DNA from: CADEDV01 sp964437415
Lineage (GTDB): Bacteria > Bacteroidota > Bacteroidia > Chitinophagales > Chitinophagaceae
Assembly: GCA_964437415.1 (NCBI GenBank)
Contig: CAYTGN010000002.1
Location: 124,001 to 188,000, forward strand
DNA length: 64,000 nucleotides
Direction: 5' to 3'
Shown piece by piece: positions 26,404 to 34,308 of the stretch. The notes beneath the pieces were generated by a model, which ran no database searches, had not been told where the DNA came from, and saw only the letters and a program-made list of their open reading frames with translations. A program made the position numbers and the translations under genes. Position 1 is the stretch's first letter. Every line of letters begins with the position of its first letter.

Positions 26404-27441
26404 TCACACAACGGCATTTTTTTGAAAAAGTCCCTTGAATTCAATTCCAAGGCCGGTCTGACCTGAATAAGTGATGCGACCAAAATCATAACCGATACCG
26501 GTAGCAATATCCTCTTCCAGCAGCAAGGGGCCATCCATATCCACATGGTCAATGAATGGCAAGAGGTGTGCCACAGCCGCAGAACCTATAGTGGATTCAT
26601 TCATGCAGCCCATCATCACTTTCATATTCAGTTCTCTGGCTTTTTTGATCATTCTTCTTGCCGGGGTGATGCCACTGCATTTGGTGAGTTTGATATTGAT
26701 GCCATGAAAATGTTGATGACAACGTTCCACATCCTGTTCAAGCACACAGGCCTCGTCCGCATATAAAGGCAATGGAGATTCTTTGTATAACACTTTCATC
26801 CCTTCCCAGTCATCTTTTGCCAGCGGTTGTTCTACAAATTCCACCCCAAGTTTTTCTAATTCGGGAATCAATTTCAATGCTGTGTCAATGTCCCATCCGG
26901 CATTGGCATCCACCCGCAATACTGCATCGGTATTTTCTCTCAGCGCTTTTACAATACTGATATCATCTGCTGTACCGACTTTTATTTTATAAACGGGCCA
27001 GGGTTTCTCTTTGAGTTTTGCCACCATTTTTTCTATGCTGTCAATCCCGATTGTATAATCTGTTACCGGATTATTTGCGGTGTTACCACCCCATACCTCA
27101 TAAAGTTGTTTTCCTTTTAGTTTACCAAACATATCCCATGCAGCCATATCAAGTGCACAAACCAAAAAATTGTTTTTAGGAAAAAGATGATGCAGGTAAT
27201 GCCAGTATCGTTCCGGATCTGTGAAAGCAAATTTTTCAACAAAGGTTTTCCTTGCTTCAAGGTCGGCGATCATTTGTTCTACCGGGATGTTATAGTAAGT
27301 AATAGCCGGAGCTTCTCCATATCCTTTAATGCCCATATGTTCCAACTCAACCACCAGGGTAGGCTGATGAGTCTTGGTTCCTTTGGAAATAGTGAAAGGA
27401 TGCCTGAATTTAAGCAGGAAAGAATGATATGCCACTTTCAT
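26404..27441 (-). CDS. Dipeptide epimerase (L-Ala-D/L-Glu epimerase-like)
   Basis: This 345-residue enolase-superfamily enzyme inverts the C-alpha of the second residue in dipeptides such as those from peptidoglycan. The catalytic lysine lies in VYKIKVGT, the metal ligands in RVDANAGW, VEFVEQPL and YADEAC, and the second lysine in NIKLTKCSG. The conserved MVGCM-like MMGCMNES is present. It begins 20 bases after the stop of the glucanotransferase gene. Substrate range is inferred from family. Confidence 0.92.
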   Translation of the reverse strand: MKVAYHSFLLKFRHPFTISKGTKTHQPTLVVELEHMGIKGYGEAPAITYYNIPVEQMIADLEARKTFVEKFAFTDPERYWHYLHHLFPKNNFLVCALDMAAWDMFGKLKGKQLYEVWGGNTANNPVTDYTIGIDSIEKMVAKLKEKPWPVYKIKVGTADDISIVKALRENTDAVLRVDANAGWDIDTALKLIPELEKLGVEFVEQPLAKDDWEGMKVLYKESPLPLYADEACVLEQDVERCHQHFHGINIKLTKCSGITPARRMIKKARELNMKVMMGCMNESTIGSAAVAHLLPFIDHVDMDGPLLLEEDIATGIGYDFGRITYSGQTGLGIEFKGLFQKNAVV

Positions 27442-27460
27442 AGGGCTGCAAGCTACAAAC

Positions 27461-30160
27461 TTATCTTCCAGAATTGTTAATATAGCCGCTCAATTCTTCG
27501 TTGAAATCTGATTGCTTGATGAGTTCCTCCAAAGTAATATGCATCCGGTATTGCCAGTAATTTTTGGGATTGGCCGGGTTATTTATTCTTTCTTCCTGCG
27601 GGTTTTCGCGGCGTAGCGTATCACTCATGCCAAAAATATCCTGCAATTGGAAAATGCTCCACATGGCCGGGGAATATAGATGCTGCAATACAATGGCCCT
27701 GTTCACCCAGGGTTCGCAAAACACGGGTGCAAAACCCCATTGGCCCAATACTGAATTGTAAAAATGTTGTGTCCGTTCCCTGTTTTCTTCCCACCATGCT
27801 CTAACTGTGCTCATATCATGAGTTGAGGGAGTAATTACAGAGAGATAAGGAGCGTCAGCAGGATGGAAAAATTCTTTTTCGGGGTCCTTCGGCATTCGTT
27901 GGATTTCGAGACTTAGTATTCCCAATTGTTTCATTACATCCGGCACACAATGTGGAACCATTCCCAGGTCTTCGCCACAAACCATCATGTTGGTAGCAGC
28001 TTTCAGGTGCGGCAGTTTGTGCATGGCTTCTTTTTTCCAGAAATCATCCTGCCTGTGGTAGAAATAATTAACATAAAGTGTCTTCAGTTTTTCCTGAAGA
28101 TGAGGGATAAGATGACGGAAAGAAGATGTTTTTTCCATCGAAATGCGGAAATGGAAATGCTGACCCTGCGAACCTTCTTCTTCAAAGAAGATCACATTAC
28201 TGACAAGGTCGTATAATCCCAGCTTCAGTCTTTCATTCTCTTCTGTTTCTTCTATGGCGGAAAAATAATTCTCAATAGCCTTTTGTGATTCAAATTCAAG
28301 GAGCAGGTCATAGCCGCCGCTTTCGTTTGGCTGCAGAAAAGTTGACTTTACTTTTTCAACCTGTTCGTGACCAAATATTTCATTCAGCACTTCGTCATTG
28401 ATAAAAGGTTTGCAAAAACGATGCTGTTCAAACCATATACCATTTTCACCAAACTCATTGATGTGTACAGGCAAACAGGGAACAAACCGGCCCATGATCC
28501 CTTGCACAGCGTTGGCCGGGATGCTCCAAATTCTGAAAAAGCCAAGAATATGATCAATGCGGAAAGCATCGAAGTATTCACTCATTTGTTCAAACCGTTG
28601 TTTCCACCAGGCAAATCCGTCTTCCTGCATTTTTTTCCAATTATATGTAGGAAACCCCCAGTTTTGACCAACTGCCGTAAAATCATCCGGCGGTGCACCG
28701 GCCTGCCAGCACATATTATACTGGTCTGGAGATGTCCACACATCACAGCCATGGCGGTAAACTCCGATAGGAATATCACCTTTAAGAATTACTCCTTTCC
28801 TGTGTGCATAATCTGCCGCTTCTTTCAGTTGCAGATGAAGCTGGTATTGTATAAAACAATACAACCCCATTTGTGTAGCAGCTGCAGAATGGGATTTGAA
28901 AATTCTGCTGATCTCTGCTTTTTTGTAAATACCATTTGTTTTCCATTCCTCAACATGGGAGGAACCATACTTATCTCTGAAATAGCAAAATGCAGCATAG
29001 GGTTGTAACCAATGACTATTCTTGTCAAAAAATGCTTTGTAATCCTCCGAAGCAAGCGTTTCCTCTCCCATCACTTCATACAATTCCTTCAGCACTGACA
29101 TCTTATATTTTATCACTTCTTCATAATCTACTGCAGGAAGTTCGTTAAGCTGCTGTTGTTTCAGCCTAAGCGACCTGATCCTTGCGGCATATTTTTTACC
29201 GGCAACCCTGGAAAGACTGATATAAATGGGATGCAAGGCAAAAGCGGAAATTGCTGCATAAGGATAAGAATCCATCCATGTGTTAGTTGCAACAGTGTCG
29301 TTTACAGGCAATAGCTGTATGAGTTTCAATCCTGTTTTTCTGGCCCAGTCCACCAACAATTTTATATCAGCAAACTCGCCAACACCAAAACTTTTGCTGC
29401 TGCGAAGGCTGAAAACAGGTATGGCCACTCCTGCCCCTTTCCAGCTATTGTTAGGAAGCTGAACAAACCCGTCGTGCAGCACGGTTATTTTCTTTTTATC
29501 ACCATCGCTAAACAAAAGACGATTGTTACCTGCCTCAAACCGGATAAAACTTTTTGACCTGGTATCAAATACGCCGAATTTGTATGCAACAGGAAAACCG
29601 GTATCTCCGAGATCAATGCGACCCACCCACCAGTCATCTTCCTTCATCATCAAAAATGGCTTTTCTGTTGACCAGTCGTTCAGCACTTCACCGCTTCCCA
29701 GCAGGCATAAAGTCTCATGTTTTTGCAGCAATGGCGCCTTCACTTTAAAAACATGGGTGTATCCTTTTTCGTTCCTGCCGCGCCGGACCGATGCTGTTGT
29801 GTTAAGTAAAACTTTTTTGAATGGCAGTGTGAAAAAAACATTCTCATATTCACCTGCATGGTTCCATGTATCCACCAACTGTACTTCCTGGAGCTCTTTG
29901 CGAAATACATCAATTGCCCTGTCATATCCCCATTCTTCAATGAACTCTCCATCCTTATTCTTCAATAAGTAACGATACCGGATATTCTTATGAAGGTCTT
30001 TTCGCTTTATATCAAGACGGGCTTCCCAAAGCTCGTCATTGAGGTATTCCATGGGCATTGCCCTGGACTGGTCATCATTACCCAACTCATCTATATTGCC
30101 ACTGATCCATAAACTCTGACCGAACTGAGTGTGAAAACGTAAATAAAACTGAAGTTTCAT
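27461..30160 (-). CDS. malQ: 4-alpha-glucanotransferase with two N-terminal starch-binding-like domains
   Basis: The 899-residue enzyme disproportionates maltodextrins. Residues 1-110 and about 135-235 look like two CBM20-type modules (SLWISGNIDELG, CLLGSGEVLNDW). The GH77 domain follows with nucleophile Asp in FDAFRIDHILGFF, acid/base Glu in VCGEDLGMVP and the third acid in PSTHDMSTVRAWW. The architecture matches plant DPE2-like enzymes and Bacteroidota homologues. It leads a unit with the dipeptide epimerase. A divergent promoter region lies upstream. Confidence 0.95.
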   Translation of the reverse strand: MKLQFYLRFHTQFGQSLWISGNIDELGNDDQSRAMPMEYLNDELWEARLDIKRKDLHKNIRYRYLLKNKDGEFIEEWGYDRAIDVFRKELQEVQLVDTWNHAGEYENVFFTLPFKKVLLNTTASVRRGRNEKGYTHVFKVKAPLLQKHETLCLLGSGEVLNDWSTEKPFLMMKEDDWWVGRIDLGDTGFPVAYKFGVFDTRSKSFIRFEAGNNRLLFSDGDKKKITVLHDGFVQLPNNSWKGAGVAIPVFSLRSSKSFGVGEFADIKLLVDWARKTGLKLIQLLPVNDTVATNTWMDSYPYAAISAFALHPIYISLSRVAGKKYAARIRSLRLKQQQLNELPAVDYEEVIKYKMSVLKELYEVMGEETLASEDYKAFFDKNSHWLQPYAAFCYFRDKYGSSHVEEWKTNGIYKKAEISRIFKSHSAAATQMGLYCFIQYQLHLQLKEAADYAHRKGVILKGDIPIGVYRHGCDVWTSPDQYNMCWQAGAPPDDFTAVGQNWGFPTYNWKKMQEDGFAWWKQRFEQMSEYFDAFRIDHILGFFRIWSIPANAVQGIMGRFVPCLPVHINEFGENGIWFEQHRFCKPFINDEVLNEIFGHEQVEKVKSTFLQPNESGGYDLLLEFESQKAIENYFSAIEETEENERLKLGLYDLVSNVIFFEEEGSQGQHFHFRISMEKTSSFRHLIPHLQEKLKTLYVNYFYHRQDDFWKKEAMHKLPHLKAATNMMVCGEDLGMVPHCVPDVMKQLGILSLEIQRMPKDPEKEFFHPADAPYLSVITPSTHDMSTVRAWWEENRERTQHFYNSVLGQWGFAPVFCEPWVNRAIVLQHLYSPAMWSIFQLQDIFGMSDTLRRENPQEERINNPANPKNYWQYRMHITLEELIKQSDFNEELSGYINNSGR

Positions 30161-30193
30161 GTAATCAATCGTTAGCCCCTTATGTTAGCTTGT

Positions 30194-30224
30194 TTTGTTG
30201 TGTAAAATAAACACATTATTTATG
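30194..30224 (+). promoter_or_regulatory. Promoter TTTG-N19-TATTTATG
   Basis: TTTG, a spacer of exactly 19 bases and TATTTATG (one mismatch to TAnnTTTG) form the best-spaced Bacteroidota promoter in the window. It supports the start at 30294 for the downstream gene. Confidence 0.65.
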
Positions 30225-30293
30225 AAATTAAAAAAAATAGACCCCATTTGTATATTTATTTTGAACCATAAGTCCAAAAACTGCTGCAAACCT

Positions 30294-30821
30294 ATGCTTT
30301 GGCTAAAGAATTATTGGAAAAATATCTTCTTGTCGTCCGTTGGGTTGGCGGCGGGCGCCGGTTTTTGCATGAAGTGGATTGAGCCAGCCATCCGGGTTGC
30401 TGATAAAAAGGTCGGCGTCCTTGATCTCGAGCTATTTTATTCCAGAGATCAGATTGACCAGGTTCTTGCAAGTGGTGATTCCCGGTTTCAGGATCTTCTG
30501 AGCCAGCATCTGTATTTTGATTTTGCTTTTATGGCAGGGATATTTCCGGCAATTGCCGCCGGGTGCATGGTAGCAGTATTAAATACTGAAAAAAAAATAT
30601 TGAAAAAAATATTTTATGTTCTGGCCGCATTGTAAATCCCGGCATTGCTGTTTGATACTCTTGAAAACACCTGGCTGTTGAACTGGCTGCACCGGCGACA
30701 GGTCAGTGATGCATTTTGCTATTTCCGTTTTGCAGTAATTGTAAAGTGGTGCCTGGCCCTATCAGCTACAACATTTGCTGCCGTTTTCTTTTTCTTTCGG
30801 TTATTGAAAAGTAAGGCGTAA
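30294..30821 (+). pseudogene. Four-helix membrane protein gene, broken by an in-frame TAA
   Basis: From the ATG at 30294 the frame runs to a TAA at 30633-30635, then continues open in the same frame for 61 more codons to TAA at 30819-30821. Before the stop lie two predicted helices and the beginning of a third (FYVLAAL). After it come PALLFDTLENTWLLNWL and a fourth helix (KWCLALSATTFAAVFFFF). The helix pattern and the protein-like text on both sides suggest a nonsense mutation in a four-helix protein. I do not recognise the family. Readthrough is possible but unsupported; sequencing error should be considered. Confidence 0.75.
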
Positions 30822-30851
30822 ATCTCATTTTTTCATTCAGTTTCACCACCT

Positions 30852-30859
30852 TACTTTTG
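30852..30859 (+). promoter_or_regulatory. -7 promoter box TACTTTTG of the 51-residue gene
   Basis: It matches TAnnTTTG. At 19 bases upstream the sequence is TTTT, three of four to TTTG. It lies 16 bases before the ATG at 30876, so the leader is short. Confidence 0.55.
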
Positions 30860-30875
30860 CAAAAAAGATTATTGC

Positions 30876-31031
30876 ATGGAACAAACAAAAAAATACAAGG
30901 GACTTTGGTGGCTGGTTTTCCTGGCTTCAACTGCTGCACTGGTATTTGCCATTGCTACGCATTGGGAATGGCTAACACTTATTCTGCCTTTCCAAACCAC
31001 AGCCTTTGTAAAAGCGATGGATATTATGTAA
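30876..31031 (+). CDS. Small membrane protein, 51 residues
   Basis: The frame begins MEQTKKYKGLWWLVFLASTA, giving one long hydrophobic helix (residues 10-28, LWWLVFLASTAALVFAIAT) and a second weakly hydrophobic stretch (ltlilpfqtt). A promoter box lies just upstream, and the YqaE-like gene begins 31 bases after the stop. Length and composition suggest a real small inner-membrane protein. I do not recognise a named family. Confidence 0.6.
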   Translation: MEQTKKYKGLWWLVFLASTAALVFAIATHWEWLTLILPFQTTAFVKAMDIM

Positions 31032-31062
31032 TTATTCTTATTCAATCCAAACCAACTGAGTT

Positions 31063-31482
31063 ATGAAAAAGAAAATTCTCTTGTTAGTTATTATCCTTTC
31101 CATGATGACGCCTGTAGTAACTGTAACCAATGCAGCCGAAGTTGTTCCTGTCAAAACCGGCGCCGCTTCTTCTGAACCAAGTCCCGAAGCCATTAGGGCG
31201 GCCGTAGAAGAGTTCAGGGCCCTTTCCCGCAAAGAAAGAAAGGCAAAAATAAAAGAAGCAAAAAAAGAACTTAAGGTTTATAAAAAGGAAAGAAAAGCCG
31301 GTCAGGAACCCAGCACTAACACCTTGCTGCTGGTGATACTTTGTATCCTTCTGCCACCACTGGCAGTTTACCTGCATCAGGGAGAAATCAACAACAAGTT
31401 CTGGATAAGCCTGTTGCTTACATTACTGTTCTGGATTCCCGGTGTCATCTACTCTCTCATCGTTGTATTGGGAGCCGATTGA
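31063..31482 (+). CDS. YqaE/Pmp3-family membrane protein with extended N-terminus
   Basis: The 139-residue protein has a signal peptide (to about residue 24), a Lys/Glu-rich charged region (about 45-80) and a C-terminal Pmp3/UPF0057 domain (about 84-137, LLLVILCILLPPLAVYLHQGEINNKFWISLLLTLLFWIPGVIY in two helices). Pmp3 proteins are small membrane proteins tied to cation balance and stress. The long N-terminal part is typical of Bacteroidota. A terminator follows. Confidence 0.88.
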   Translation: MKKKILLLVIILSMMTPVVTVTNAAEVVPVKTGAASSEPSPEAIRAAVEEFRALSRKERKAKIKEAKKELKVYKKERKAGQEPSTNTLLLVILCILLPPLAVYLHQGEINNKFWISLLLTLLFWIPGVIYSLIVVLGAD

Positions 31483-31503
31483 TGAACTTCACAAACTATT
31501 TCT

Positions 31504-31531
31504 AATGCCGGTTTTGTGACCGGCATTTTTG
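31504..31531 (+). terminator. Terminator AATGCCGGT/ACCGGCATT + T-tract
   Basis: A 9-bp perfect stem with a 6-base loop and TTTT after it ends the YqaE-like gene. Confidence 0.85.
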
Positions 31532-31542
31532 TATGTATGAAA

Positions 31543-31562
31543 AAAGGGGCCGAAGCCCCTTT
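31543..31562 (-). terminator. Terminator AAAGGGGC-UUCG-type loop, minus strand
   Basis: On the minus strand the stem AGGGGC/GCCCCT closes on a TTCG loop and runs into TTTTTT. It is 14 bases after the stop of the 64-residue gene. Confidence 0.8.
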
Positions 31563-31575
31563 CAGACAAATTGCG

Positions 31576-31770
31576 TCATCTTCCGAGACGATGACTGGCA
31601 GTAATTCTTTTGCGGTGGATATTCCACATTTCTGCCGCTGTGAAAGAACGTTTGCGGGCAACAGGGAAAACGATATCCCGTGCCACAGTTTCTTTTACTT
31701 CTTTTACCAGGCCTTGCAATACTTCCGGTTCCATCCGGACAACAGATGTCATTAACACATCACTCTTCAT
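31576..31770 (-). CDS. Small protein of 64 residues with a true Shine-Dalgarno
   Basis: The frame opens with MKSDVLMTSVVRMEPEVLQG and has LVKEVKETVARDI then a basic C-terminus (AEMWNIHRKRITASHRLGR). AAAAAGGAG lies a few bases before the ATG, an unusually good ribosome site for this phylum. A strong terminator with a TTCG tetraloop follows the stop by 14 bases. The 5' leader, the SD and the terminator together make this a real small gene. I do not recognise the family; the MWNIHRKR end may bind RNA or DNA, as a guess. Confidence 0.7.
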   Translation of the reverse strand: MKSDVLMTSVVRMEPEVLQGLVKEVKETVARDIVFPVARKRSFTAAEMWNIHRKRITASHRLGR

Positions 31771-32077
31771 GATATATCTCCTTTTTAATTGTTACAAAAT
31801 TTGCTGAGCAGTCGCTGTAAAACTCCGGGAATCGTTAGCGAAGCAATTGATGGCGACCGGAGGCGATAGAATATTCTTTATAGCTCGTTTTGTCGCCGCA
31901 AAGATATGAACGATACTCTCATTTTCAAAGCGGGAATTAAACTATTTTATCTTTTTCACGTTTATTTGAGTGTGCTTACTTGAAAAACATATTTTGGTTA
32001 AGTGAAAGATTTAATATACCCAAATACCGGTATATAGAACAGGGGCTTATTCCCTATTTTTATCAAACCGATGACCA
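31771..32077. other. Gap between divergent genes; no gene seen
   Basis: About 300 AT-rich bases hold the ribosome site of the 64-residue gene at 31772-31785 and a palindrome near 32025 (ATACCGGTAT). I see no RNA gene. Confidence 0.5.
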
Positions 32078-32731
32078 ATGAGACTTTATAGCATTGCTTT
32101 CCTGTTATTGTTAGCAGGGATGATTTCTCAAACAGACTTCCTTGTCAGGAATGCACAACAACCTGACTGGCTGATAAAACTGGACACTGCCAAAATTACC
32201 ACCGAAGTGAACTGGCCCATATTGCGCAACCTGATCATTTCTACAAAAAACCTGCGATTATATACCGGCAGCGATTCTACTGACTATATAAGACAGGTTT
32301 ATTACTCTACACCGCACAAAGCCTTAGGATTTGAGAGAACAGCTATCAAACGGGAAAAACAAAACGGAAACTGGCATTATGAGGCATTTTTGAAGACCAG
32401 TACTGACAGTAATAAAGTAAGAAGGATCTTTTTCTCCCTTTACAATGCGCTGAAGAAAACGGTGAGCGACAACACCGGGAATGACTTCATACTTGCCAGC
32501 TCAGCAAAATATCCTATCAGCGCTAAAACTATGAACTGGTTGGCTCAGTGGACGCTTTACTCAGGCTATAAAGGATTAGTACCGGGTTTGGAGAAAGTGA
32601 AAATTGCATTGCTGCTTTCCGGTTCTGATAATGCATTTAAACCAGGTCAACGAGACTATACCATTAAGATTTTTGTATTCGACAAAGACACAAATATTGA
32701 TTTTTTCACCTGGGATAAGCCCAGAAGCTAA
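32078..32731 (+). CDS. Exported protein, family not recognised
   Basis: The 217-residue protein starts with a hydrophobic signal (MRLYSIAFLLLLAGMISQTD). The rest is soluble, with a YYSTPHKALGFERTAI region and many Lys/Asn residues. I do not recognise a domain. Two bases separate its stop from the convergent DUF6941-like gene's stop. Confidence 0.65.
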   Translation: MRLYSIAFLLLLAGMISQTDFLVRNAQQPDWLIKLDTAKITTEVNWPILRNLIISTKNLRLYTGSDSTDYIRQVYYSTPHKALGFERTAIKREKQNGNWHYEAFLKTSTDSNKVRRIFFSLYNALKKTVSDNTGNDFILASSAKYPISAKTMNWLAQWTLYSGYKGLVPGLEKVKIALLLSGSDNAFKPGQRDYTIKIFVFDKDTNIDFFTWDKPRS

Positions 32732-32733
32732 AT

Positions 32734-33126
32734 TCAGTTCATTTGCTTCAGGTATAAAGGCAGTCCGGTTTCCCACTCCCCGTCAATGTACAATTCAAAA
32801 GAGTACCGTCCGGGTTCATCAAATTTCAACTGGTTAAACCCGGCTACTATATTGATACCGGTTGGATGATCTCCGGTCGAAGAAGGAATATTGATCGTCC
32901 CTTCCACTGGTTGCATCAGTTCGGTCCCTTTGGAATTGATAAGTCTCAATCGGAAATTATGGCTACCAGATTCTTTTGGTGAAAACCGCAACCTGCAAGC
33001 AATAGAACAGGATTTATGCACGGCAGGGAATTGCTTTGAGTGAATAGTATCAAATGTGCCGACAATAGTGAGCTTTGAATGACTATCCTGTGCAAAATCG
33101 GCGAGGGTGAAAATTTCTATTTCCAT
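32734..33126 (-). CDS. DUF6941-like protein
   Basis: The 130-residue protein begins MEIEIFTLADFAQDSHSKLT and has the beta-rich pattern of the DUF6941 family (LTIVGTFDTIHSKQFPAVHKSC, RLRLINSKG, RYSFELYIDGEW). I start at 33126, because the extension to 33174 is not conserved-looking. Function unknown. It lies next to an exported protein and an FKBP isomerase, without evident link. Confidence 0.7.
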   Translation of the reverse strand: MEIEIFTLADFAQDSHSKLTIVGTFDTIHSKQFPAVHKSCSIACRLRFSPKESGSHNFRLRLINSKGTELMQPVEGTINIPSSTGDHPTGINIVAGFNQLKFDEPGRYSFELYIDGEWETGLPLYLKQMN

Positions 33127-33236
33127 AAATGCTGATCTGTGTTTGCTGGTCTGCTGTGAAGATAAGCAAAACAAAGTGCTGCGGAAAAACAGTTTGCAGG
33201 CAGGAATATCTGCGGTAGGCTTACAGCAATTTTCGT

Positions 33237-33244
33237 TAAGTTTG
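33237..33244 (+). promoter_or_regulatory. -7 box TAAGTTTG before the FKBP gene
   Basis: TAAGTTTG matches TAnnTTTG about 20 bases upstream of the start at 33264. No -33 element at standard spacing. Confidence 0.4.
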
Positions 33245-33263
33245 ACAATAAAGCCCCTTATAT

Positions 33264-34298
33264 ATGAACCGCCTGCTGCTTATTTTAATTGTTTTTCTTT
33301 TTTCTATCCCGGCAAAAGCCTGGCAGGAAGAGTTTGTGATCACCTACCCCATTCATGACAGTGTAAGGGCAATCCAGGTGATGGCGGAATTAAAGATGAT
33401 GGCTGTCAACAGCAAGAAAGAAGTATTAGCCGGTATACGTTCCGGTGAGGTGAGCCTGCTGATGGAAGCCGAAGGAAAAGAAAGAGAATTTGTCATGCGT
33501 TTCCCTTCCCGGACAACCATACTTGCAAAAGCTGTTAATGTAGATTTGGAAGATGATAATGAACTGGAATGGGATCACAACTGGACATTGGGTGAAGCCT
33601 ATAAGTTGATGCTTGCAACGGCGTCCGATTCTGCAGGAAATTTTACTCTTTACTCAGGATATGTTTGGTTGCCCGCTGAGCAAAAATGGAAACTGATAGG
33701 TTCCTGCCGTATTGTTGGCCGTTGGGGACCAATCCGGGATGTCAGCACTTTTGTCAGCGCTAAAAATCAGAAGGAACTGTCAAAAGTTGTTGCCGAAACA
33801 AGCACCGTTTGGTTACAGCGCAATAATGGCTCCTGGAAAAAGCTCAATGGAGATTTTAAGACAACTCCTGTTGTCAATGTGGCTTCACATATTGACAGCC
33901 TTCAGCAACATAAAAACGAACTTGATTATATCCAGCAGGCCATCGCCAGTGGCAAAACAGATGCAAGTGAGGTGAAAGATGATGTCTATTATGTGATGCT
34001 GAAAGAAGGAACCGGACGACAGGTAGCGCTGACAGACACAGTAGTGGTTCATTATAAGGGTTATTTACTAAGCGACGGAACGGTCTTTGATCAAACAAGG
34101 GAAAATCCTGCCACTTTCCCGCTTAACCGGTTGATAAGGGGATGGCATATCGGTGTTCCTTTGTGCAAAGTTGGTGGCAAAATAAAAATTATCATTCCTT
34201 CTGCCCTTGCCTATTCAATTCGCACAAGGTCACCGAAGATTCCGCCTAACAGCATACTGGTATTTGAAGTGGAAGTGATGGATGCAAAGCCAAAGTGA
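33264..34298 (+). CDS. FKBP-type peptidyl-prolyl isomerase, exported
   Basis: The 344-residue protein has a signal peptide (to about residue 20). Residues 25-200 form a domain that I do not recognise, and the C-terminal FKBP domain (about 245-342) has VVHYKGYLLSDGTVFDQT, LNRLIRGWHIGVPL, and PSALAYSIRTRSPKIPPNSILVFEVE. The active-site tyrosine and tryptophan positions are present. It is an envelope foldase; the N-terminal half may give substrate specificity. It faces the pullulanase gene with 10 bases between stops. Confidence 0.9.
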   Translation: MNRLLLILIVFLFSIPAKAWQEEFVITYPIHDSVRAIQVMAELKMMAVNSKKEVLAGIRSGEVSLLMEAEGKEREFVMRFPSRTTILAKAVNVDLEDDNELEWDHNWTLGEAYKLMLATASDSAGNFTLYSGYVWLPAEQKWKLIGSCRIVGRWGPIRDVSTFVSAKNQKELSKVVAETSTVWLQRNNGSWKKLNGDFKTTPVVNVASHIDSLQQHKNELDYIQQAIASGKTDASEVKDDVYYVMLKEGTGRQVALTDTVVVHYKGYLLSDGTVFDQTRENPATFPLNRLIRGWHIGVPLCKVGGKIKIIIPSALAYSIRTRSPKIPPNSILVFEVEVMDAKPK

Positions 34299-34308
34299 CA
34301 GATCAGTT

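Noticed and set aside
30195..30293. Earlier starts for the broken membrane gene
   Set aside because: They fall within the promoter spacing and the -7 box, and the hydrophobic segment begins later.
31449..31661. 70-codon minus-strand frame crossing the terminators
   Set aside because: It runs through two terminators and the 64-residue gene in another frame.
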